5,683 bases of DNA, from positions 1 through 5,683 of the forward strand of contig JALOMZ010000152.1 of assembly GCA_025455205.1 (NCBI GenBank). The letters are read 5' to 3'. Under the pieces are notes generated by a model. It saw only the letters and a list, made by a program, of their open reading frames with translations, was not told the origin of the DNA and ran no database searches. A program made the translations under genes and the position numbers. Shown here piece after piece: positions 1 to 4,656 of this stretch. Each line of letters opens with the position of its first letter. Position 1 is the first letter of the stretch. This DNA is from Chitinophagaceae bacterium. Lineage in GTDB: Bacteria; Bacteroidota; Bacteroidia; Chitinophagales; Chitinophagaceae.

Positions 1-1626
1 TAGCTGCCACAGCAGGGTACCCATATTCACCGGGTATTTGGAGCGGTGAATGGCAATGATATTTTTCAGGCTATAGTGCTGCAGGCACTGGGTGAGGTAG
101 GTGTAGTCCTCCAGCGAAAGCTGCTTCACCCGCTGGGAATCCAGGAAATAGCGGTGCAGGTATGATTGAATATTCTGGTACCCGGTAGGATGTTTCTGGT
201 GTGTTTTCAGTGCTTCGGAAAACAGGAACCGCTCACCGGGCGCAATAGCCGAATAGGTAGTGGTGATATCGGGCATCGCCTGCATACCGTATTCGCTCAC
301 AAAGCGGCCGGTTTTGGTTTCAAACACTTCAATGTCCTGCAGACCCCACCAAACGCCCCAGTAATGACTGTCGCCTTCGGTAAAGCTTTTGGCGCGTCCC
401 CAGCCATGCATGGGAGATGTACTCACATAGGGACGGGTGCCATCCCAACGCTCCACCCAGGCCGGCAGGCTGTCGCGAAACAGGCGGGCATAGGCCTTCC
501 ACAGGCGGGCAGAATCTTCGCCCTGCAGGTTGAACTGTTTTTGCCAGCCCCAGTTGTGCCAGGCCTCATCCACCTCATTGTTGCCGCACCATACCACAAT
601 GCACTTGTACTTGCGCAGCCGTTCAATCTGGTGCTTCACTTCTTCCCGCACATTGGCAAAGAATGCCTCATCGTCGGGCACCATGGCACCCGCAAACATG
701 AAGTCCTGCCAAACCATGATGCCATATTTGTCGCACAACTCATAGAATGCCTCATGCTCATATACCCCACCGCCCCAAATACGAAGCATATTCATATTGG
801 CCTCTTTGGCCTGTTTAATAATCCGTTCATAATCGGCATACTGCAGGCGGGGCAGGAACACATCGGAGGGGATGTAGTTGGCTCCCTTCATATATACTGG
901 CTGGCCATCAATCCGGAAATAGAAGGCGCGGCCGATGCTGTCAGGTTCCTGCACCAGCTCCACTTTCCGGCCGGTATAGGCTGGCGGCGGCGGTGCCGGT
1001 TCATCGCCCGCTTCCATGAACACACTGCGCCAAATGCCGGCTGTGATGAGCGTGGGACCCCAGTCCCAGCCAAAATGGTACTGGGCCTTGCGGGCATAGG
1101 CCCGGTTATGATCGGGCACCACCAGCGGGCGGTTGGCCCTGGCCAGCGAGTCCACCACGCGGCGGGCCGGCCGGAATCGTATCTCCAGCTGGTTTTCTGC
1201 CTTTGCCCAGGGTTTGAGGTTGATGCGCCACTGCCGGAACATGTTATTGGCCTGCAACACCATGCGGCCGTTGAGCCAAACCTCTGCATAGGTATCCAGC
1301 CCTTCAAACACCAGCTGCAAATGCCTGGCCTGCAGTTGCGCAGCGCTCAGCGAAAAACGCGTGCGGTATTCCCAGTCTGCCTCTCCCACCCATTGCACCG
1401 CCTTTTCATTGTTGCCAGTGAAGGGATCCCCGATGAGCCCGTGCTGCATCAGGTCGGTATGCACCGTACCGGGCACCGTGGCGGTGCGCCACATGGTACT
1501 GCCAGCCTGCCTGAACTGCCAGCCATGGTGGAGCCGGAGGGTATCGGGAGCCGCCTGGGCAGGCAGGAAACGGAATGAAATGCTTACCAGCAAAAACAGG
1601 GCAAGGCAGGAAGATGGCAAACGCAT
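1..1626 (-). CDS. Secreted GH2 beta-mannosidase, partial (3' end outside window), lacking the central Ig-like domain
   Basis: Probable exo-acting beta-mannosidase (glycoside hydrolase family 2), which removes terminal beta-mannose from mannan oligosaccharides or glycans, probably in the periplasm. Residues 1-25 form a signal peptide with a plausible cut after PAQA. Residues about 30-205 are the GH2 sugar-binding jelly roll (WRTATVPGTVHTDL, FEGLDTYAEVWLNG, YHFGWDWGP, GIWR). The TIM-barrel catalytic domain starts near residue 220 (VELVQEPDSIGRAFYF, KGANYIPSD, LRIWGGG). The acid/base is Glu351 in WCGNNE and the nucleophile is Glu445 in VSEYG; their 94-residue spacing fits the family. Between GIWR and VELVQE only about 20 residues remain, including EPAPPPPAYT, where about 130 are usual, so the Ig-like domain is missing in frame. 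The start is the first ATG after an in-frame TGA at 1639-1641. The window ends at LLWQL, before the C-terminal domains. Family assignment is very sure; mannosidase specificity is likely; activity without the Ig domain is uncertain. Confidence 0.93.
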   Translation of the reverse strand, partial: MRLPSSCLALFLLVSISFRFLPAQAAPDTLRLHHGWQFRQAGSTMWRTATVPGTVHTDLMQHGLIGDPFTGNNEKAVQWVGEADWEYRTRFSLSAAQLQARHLQLVFEGLDTYAEVWLNGRMVLQANNMFRQWRINLKPWAKAENQLEIRFRPARRVVDSLARANRPLVVPDHNRAYARKAQYHFGWDWGPTLITAGIWRSVFMEAGDEPAPPPPAYTGRKVELVQEPDSIGRAFYFRIDGQPVYMKGANYIPSDVFLPRLQYADYERIIKQAKEANMNMLRIWGGGVYEHEAFYELCDKYGIMVWQDFMFAGAMVPDDEAFFANVREEVKHQIERLRKYKCIVVWCGNNEVDEAWHNWGWQKQFNLQGEDSARLWKAYARLFRDSLPAWVERWDGTRPYVSTSPMHGWGRAKSFTEGDSHYWGVWWGLQDIEVFETKTGRFVSEYGMQAMPDITTTYSAIAPGERFLFSEALKTHQKHPTGYQNIQSYLHRYFLDSQRVKQLSLEDYTYLTQCLQHYSLKNIIAIHRSKYPVNMGTLLWQL

Positions 1627-1678
1627 AATGGTTGTTGTTCAGGTATGTATAGGCGGGCGGCTGTGCACCCCCATGAAA

Positions 1679-1708
1679 CAAATATAGTGGCAGGGGCCGG
1701 AGCGCAAA
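1679..1708 (-). promoter_or_regulatory. Bacteroidota-type -33/-7 promoter for the GH2 gene
   Basis: On the minus strand TTTG (1705-1708) is followed after 18 bases by TATATTTG (1679-1686), a full match to the Bacteroidota -7 consensus TAnnTTTG with near-consensus spacing. Transcription would start near 1672, giving a leader of about 45 bases before the ATG at 1626. One copy of a 12-base direct repeat lies inside the spacer. Confidence 0.7.
1690..1701 (+). repeat. Direct repeat copy 1 (GCAGGGGCCGGA)
   Basis: Exact 12-base match to 1772-1783, same orientation, 82 bases start to start. It lies wholly within the spacer between the -33 and -7 boxes of the hydrolase promoter, where a bound protein would block RNA polymerase. 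Operator function is inference. Confidence 0.5.
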
Positions 1709-1762
1709 GAGGGAGCTGGTTTCCCGGCGAACGGCCGGCTGCAGCCAGCGCCTGTTGCAGAA

Positions 1763-1775
1763 CTGCTAAAAGCAG
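1763..1775 (+). repeat. Short inverted repeat CTGCT-AAA-AGCAG
   Basis: A perfect 5-bp inverted repeat with a 3-base centre in the divergent intergenic region, overlapping the start of direct repeat copy 2. It could be half of a protein-binding site or chance; it has no T tract, so it is not a terminator. Confidence 0.25.
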
Positions 1776-1783
1776 GGGCCGGA
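1772..1783 (+). repeat. Direct repeat copy 2 (GCAGGGGCCGGA)
   Basis: Second exact copy of the 12-base repeat, ending 16 bases before the weak -7-like element proposed for the sigma factor gene. One copy therefore lies near each of the two diverging genes. Confidence 0.5.
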
Positions 1784-1799
1784 CAGGCAGAAACCCCGG

Positions 1800-1807
1800 G
1801 AATTTTG
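1800..1807 (+). promoter_or_regulatory. Weak -7-like element upstream of the sigma factor gene
   Basis: GAATTTTG matches TAnnTTTG at all fixed positions except the first. No TTG is found at the expected -33 distance. If used, the leader would be about 55-60 bases and would contain the stem-loop next to the start codon. An alternative, TACATTAG at 1841-1848, matches less well and would leave only about 15 bases of leader. Confidence 0.25.
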
Positions 1808-1847
1808 GCCCCGAAGCAGCATATAAGCGGCAAAAATGTCTACATTA

Positions 1848-1870
1848 GTGTAGTTGATCCACAACTACGC
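1848..1870 (+). promoter_or_regulatory. Stem-loop abutting the sigma factor start codon
   Basis: GTGTAGTTG and CAACTACGC flank a 5-base centre (ATCCA). As RNA this gives a 9-bp stem with one G-U pair, whose last base directly precedes the ATG at 1871. The upstream arm also overlaps a competing hairpin, CTACA-TTAG-TGTAG (1840-1853); the two cannot form together. In DNA the 7-bp core GTAGTTG/CAACTAC could be an operator. It may limit ribosome access or bind a regulator; neither can be told from sequence. Confidence 0.45.
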
Positions 1871-2440
1871 ATGACCGATGACCTGATTTTGGCGGGATGT
1901 CTCAGGAATGACCCTGTAGCACAGCGTGAACTGTACAACCGGTTCAGCCCTAAGATGCTGACCGTATGTTACCGTTTTGCGCAATCGCGGGAGGATGCCG
2001 AGGATATGCTCCAGGAAGGATTCATCAAGGTGTTTACGCAGATGCACACTTTCCAGAACAAGGGGTCATTTGAAGGGTGGATCAGGCGCATCATCGTGCA
2101 TACCTGCATCAATGTGCTGAAACGCAACAAGCGGTTCAATGAATCGGTGGACCTGGAGTTGGCAGAGGAAACACATACCCGGGAGAACATCCCTTCCATC
2201 ATGCAGGCCAAACAGGTGGTGGAATGTATAAGGCTGTTGCCGGTGGGGTACAGAACGGTGCTGAACCTGTATGCCATTGAAGGTTATAGCCACAAGGAAA
2301 TCGGAGATATGCTTGACATTGGGGAAAGCACCAGCCGCAGCCAGTATACACGGGCAAAAGCCATGCTGGAGCAGGTGCTGATCCGCAAACGCATTATAGA
2401 AAAACCAGAACTGAAAACAGAATTGCTGGCAGCATTCTGA
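1871..2440 (+). CDS. ECF-type RNA polymerase sigma factor (sigma-70 family)
   Basis: A 189-residue extracytoplasmic-function sigma factor, which directs RNA polymerase to a specific promoter set. Region 2 spans residues about 20-88: ELYNRFSPKML, then DAEDMLQEGFIKVF (2.2) and GSFEGWIRRIIVHTCINVLKR (2.3-2.4, melting and -10 contact). Region 4 spans about 115-170: LLPVGYRTVLNLYAIEGY, then the helix-turn-helix SHKEIGDMLDIGESTSRSQY and RAKAMLEQVL, which would contact the -35 region. There is no region 1.1 or long region 3, and the length is normal for the class. The ATG at 1871 is chosen because MTDDLILAGCLRNDPVAQ is the usual N-terminus; an in-frame TTG at 1805 would add 22 residues without family likeness. 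The leader carries a stem-loop ending at the start codon. The next gene, 75 bases downstream, encodes a membrane-anchored barrel and is the best candidate partner. No canonical anti-sigma gene (FecR-like or zinc-binding) is visible nearby. Confidence 0.96.
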   Translation: MTDDLILAGCLRNDPVAQRELYNRFSPKMLTVCYRFAQSREDAEDMLQEGFIKVFTQMHTFQNKGSFEGWIRRIIVHTCINVLKRNKRFNESVDLELAEETHTRENIPSIMQAKQVVECIRLLPVGYRTVLNLYAIEGYSHKEIGDMLDIGESTSRSQYTRAKAMLEQVLIRKRIIEKPELKTELLAAF

Positions 2441-2453
2441 CCATCCAGATGGT
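2440..2453 (+). other. Small hairpin overlapping the sigma factor stop codon
   Basis: ACCAT and ATGGT flank CCAG, beginning on the last base of the TGA stop. With a 5-bp AT-rich stem and only TCTT after it, it is too weak for an intrinsic terminator. It may be chance, or a minor RNA-stability element between two co-transcribed genes. Confidence 0.2.
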
Positions 2454-2498
2454 TCTTAGCCGCCAACACACAAACCAACTACACCATAACCTCCTTAC

Positions 2499-2510
2499 GC
2501 AGCCGGCTGC
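2499..2510 (+). other. Perfect 12-base palindrome before the barrel gene
   Basis: GCAGCCGGCTGC is its own reverse complement and ends five bases before the first candidate start codon (2516). It could form a short GC hairpin in the mRNA or be a protein-binding site. Its GCCGGCTGC core also occurs at 1734-1742 upstream of the sigma gene. Chance is possible in DNA this GC-rich. Confidence 0.3.
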
Positions 2511-2515
2511 TGCCA

Positions 2516-3982
2516 ATGTTTATGAAGAAGAAGCTTTACATGGACGAACTGGAATCGTTCATCGCCGAGTCGGCCGATGAGGTTCGCATGTATCCTTCCG
2601 ACCGCGTTTGGCTGAATATTGACAAGCGCCTTCGCGGCGAGCGCAAATGGCCAGCCCTCACCTTCGGGGCTGTGCTAACCGGGGCCATCCTGCTGGCCGG
2701 CCTCATTTTCCTCCAGCCAGACAAAGACCTTTTTGAGATAAAGCCCCTGGTGGCTCCCGTACCTGCGGCAGTAGCCGCTGGCCCTGCCCAGGCCGCCATT
2801 GCCCAGAACCATCAGCATACAGCCCCCCTGGTGGCAACCGCCAGCAAGGTAGCCAATCCGGCAGCAGCCAGATATTTCAACGAAGACGTTTCGCAATCCG
2901 CGCATCATCATAGCCCTGCGGAAACAGGCAGCATCCTGCCGGAAGCAGGTTCATCTGCAGAGCAGGATATGATGGCAGCAGCCTCATTGAATGAGGGCAC
3001 AGAAGAAGCAGGCCCCGCAGGCCCTGTTTCCACCCTGACAAGCGAATACGAAGCTCAGGCAAGCCTGTCAGCGCTCTCTCAAACCGAACGGGTTGAAGGT
3101 GCGGCATACTACCTGCCTGTAATGGCCGCCGCCCAACCGCCTGAGAACCCGCAGTCCTTCGACCGCTCTGTGGCTCCCCGAACCAAAGCCAGTCTGGAGG
3201 AACAAGCTTCTGGCAGAACCGCCACGCCCATCGTTTCCCCCGGCGCCCCTGCTTCCCGCTGGACCATCCAGTATTATGGCGCTCCGTCTATCAGTTACCG
3301 CATACTTACGGAAGAAAAGAACTTCAATAAAGACCTTTTCACCAACGGACAAATTCCGGCTGCCTTTTACAACAATGTGACCCGCCTGGTGCATCATCGC
3401 GAGGGCCTGGGCCTGGAAGCCGGCGCAGCCATAGGCTACAAGGCTACCGACAAGCTGACCCTGACCGCAGGACTGCAGCTTAACTACCGCCAGTATACCA
3501 TTGAGGCTTTTGAAGGTGCAGCCCGCGCATCGGCCCTCCGCCTGCAAACCCCCAACGGCGTAGATACCCTGATGGCCGTTTCGAATGTGATCAACTACAG
3601 CAGCAACCAGTCTGTTGAAGTGCAGAACCGCTACCTGCAGGTGAGCCTGCCCATAGGTTTTGAACTGGCAGTAGCTTCGTTCAGCAAGCTCGATTTTGTG
3701 CTGGCCGCTAATATCCAGCCTACGTACAACCTGTATCAGAATGCCTGGCTCATTTCATCCGACTACCAGCGCTACGTACAGGAACCCACCCTGATGCGCG
3801 GCTGGAATGTAAACAGTGGTGTTGGTGCCTATATCCGCTTCGCCACCAAGGGTGGACTGCAATGGCAGGCAGGTCCGCAGATCCGCTACCAGCTGATGTC
3901 ATCCTTTGCCAAGGAATACCATGTGCGTGAAAACCTTATCGACTACGGATTCAGAATTGGGGTTTCCAAAACACTGAAGTAG
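2516..3982 (+). CDS. Inner-membrane-anchored protein with long linker and C-terminal outer-membrane beta-barrel; possible sigma factor partner
   Basis: A 488-residue protein in four parts. Residues 1-45 are cytoplasmic and basic just before the membrane (MYPSDRVW, then IDKRLRGERKW). Residues 46-66 are one hydrophobic helix with no signal-peptidase site, and the 45-residue N-part is too long for a signal peptide, so it probably anchors the protein N-in. Residues 67-247 are low in complexity, rich in Ala, Pro, Glu, Gln and Ser, probably disordered in the periplasm. Residues 248-488 alternate polar and hydrophobic residues in amphipathic strands (WTIQYYGAPSISYR, LTLTAGLQLNYRQY, YLQVSLPIGFEL, GLQWQAGPQIRYQL) and end in YGFRIGVSKTLK, like a barrel-closing strand. 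The gene follows a sigma factor gene by 75 bases, so an anti-sigma or sensor role is plausible, but no known anti-sigma motif is seen. The start may instead be the ATG at 2522 or 2540. Architecture is fairly sure; function is inferred. Confidence 0.88.
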   Translation: MFMKKKLYMDELESFIAESADEVRMYPSDRVWLNIDKRLRGERKWPALTFGAVLTGAILLAGLIFLQPDKDLFEIKPLVAPVPAAVAAGPAQAAIAQNHQHTAPLVATASKVANPAAARYFNEDVSQSAHHHSPAETGSILPEAGSSAEQDMMAAASLNEGTEEAGPAGPVSTLTSEYEAQASLSALSQTERVEGAAYYLPVMAAAQPPENPQSFDRSVAPRTKASLEEQASGRTATPIVSPGAPASRWTIQYYGAPSISYRILTEEKNFNKDLFTNGQIPAAFYNNVTRLVHHREGLGLEAGAAIGYKATDKLTLTAGLQLNYRQYTIEAFEGAARASALRLQTPNGVDTLMAVSNVINYSSNQSVEVQNRYLQVSLPIGFELAVASFSKLDFVLAANIQPTYNLYQNAWLISSDYQRYVQEPTLMRGWNVNSGVGAYIRFATKGGLQWQAGPQIRYQLMSSFAKEYHVRENLIDYGFRIGVSKTLK

Positions 3983-3994
3983 CCGTCAGCCCAT

Positions 3995-4002
3995 TAATTT
4001 AG
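3995..4002 (+). promoter_or_regulatory. Possible -7 element for the lipoprotein/uvrC pair
   Basis: TAATTTAG matches TAnnTTTG except for one base and lies 24 bases before the ATG at 4027, a short leader as often seen in this phylum. No good -33 TTG is found upstream, so readthrough from the barrel gene is an alternative. Confidence 0.3.
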
Positions 4003-4026
4003 CCTCCCCTTAGCGTGGAGATCCCT

Positions 4027-4620
4027 ATGAACCGATTTTTATTGTTCCTGTTGGTGGCCACGGGCTGGATGGCCTGCCAGCCGGCTGATTCCGGCGATGC
4101 CGATGCTGCCGGCAACAAACCGGCAACGGACAGCGCCACCCGGCTCTACCCTTTCCCGCAATACCTGCAAGGCCAGATCAGTTATGTAGACAGCATGCCA
4201 TTGCCCATCTGGCGCATTGAGAAAATGGAAGGCCGGCTCATTGACTCCTCGCTGGTTTCCAAGGAGGCCTTCAAGGCCGCCGTACTGCCTTTTACCCAGC
4301 CAGATCCCAACAGCCTGGCGCTGAAAGGCAAATACCAGGAAACCTCCTTCCAGGACCTCTCGCTCGAAGCCATTACCTTTTCCATCACCTCCACCGATCC
4401 CGACCTGGAGCTCCAGCAAGCCGATATCCTTATCCATCCGGAAACCCAGCGAGTGAAGCATGTGATGCAGAAACGCATACGACAGGAGGCCGACAGCACT
4501 GTGGTGCAGCAGTTGCTCTGGATACATAACCTTCGCTGCCAGATATCGGAGATCATACAGAAAGCCGACGGAAAACAATACGTCCGCAGCATCAGTTATG
4601 TGTGGGATGAAGACCGTTGA
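4027..4620 (+). CDS. Probable lipoprotein of unknown function
   Basis: A 197-residue protein not recognised as a characterised family. Residues 1-16 are a hydrophobic signal sequence (MNRFLLFLLVATGWMA) followed by Cys17, the likely lipidated residue; the lipobox is imperfect (Trp-Met-Ala before Cys), so ordinary secretion is possible. Residues 18-38 are a Gly/Ala/Asp-rich tether. The rest looks like a compact alpha/beta domain (QISYVDSMPLPIWRIEKMEG near 50-69; KYQETSFQDLSLEAITFSI near 102-120; a C-terminal YVRSISYVWDEDR). Three sites fit the Bacteroidota O-glycosylation sequon D-S/T-small/hydrophobic (residues 35-37, 55-57, 156-158), as expected for an exported protein but not proof. The start is ATG 4027, where the signal sequence begins, rather than an in-frame GTG at 4015. 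It lies 44 bases after the barrel gene and 36 bases before uvrC, and may share an mRNA with uvrC. Confidence 0.85.
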   Translation: MNRFLLFLLVATGWMACQPADSGDADAAGNKPATDSATRLYPFPQYLQGQISYVDSMPLPIWRIEKMEGRLIDSSLVSKEAFKAAVLPFTQPDPNSLALKGKYQETSFQDLSLEAITFSITSTDPDLELQQADILIHPETQRVKHVMQKRIRQEADSTVVQQLLWIHNLRCQISEIIQKADGKQYVRSISYVWDEDR

Positions 4621-4656
4621 TACAGCGGCATCCGGTTAAGCCTTTATTCCCGCGCC

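Noticed and set aside
166..1578. A 470-codon open frame on the plus strand, antisense to the hydrolase
   Set aside because: Its translation is Pro/His/Gly-rich with no recognisable family, while the opposite strand gives a continuous GH2 protein with all catalytic motifs. Long antisense open frames are common in GC-rich coding DNA.
1645..1848. Short open frames on both strands within the divergent intergenic region
   Set aside because: Translations are low in complexity and match nothing recognisable. The region is better explained by promoter and leader elements.
2440..2457. Possible intrinsic terminator after the sigma factor gene
   Set aside because: The stem is only 5 bp, AT-rich and followed by TCTT rather than a T run, so it is unlikely to stop transcription before the barrel gene.
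2284..2497. A perfect Shine-Dalgarno-like TAAGGAGG on the minus strand upstream of a 64-codon open frame
   Set aside because: The frame would begin with TTG and runs antisense to the sigma factor. Bacteroidota make little use of Shine-Dalgarno sequences, so the match is probably chance.
4078..4087. CAGCCGGCTG palindrome, also contained in 2499-2510, considered as a dispersed repeat family
   Set aside because: This copy lies inside the lipoprotein coding sequence and encodes ordinary residues near the lipidated cysteine. Two short GC-rich copies do not make a repeat family.
4039..4578. A 179-codon open frame on the minus strand opposite the lipoprotein gene
   Set aside because: The plus strand has a clean signal sequence with Cys17 and fits the local gene order; the minus frame is a shadow without a plausible start context.
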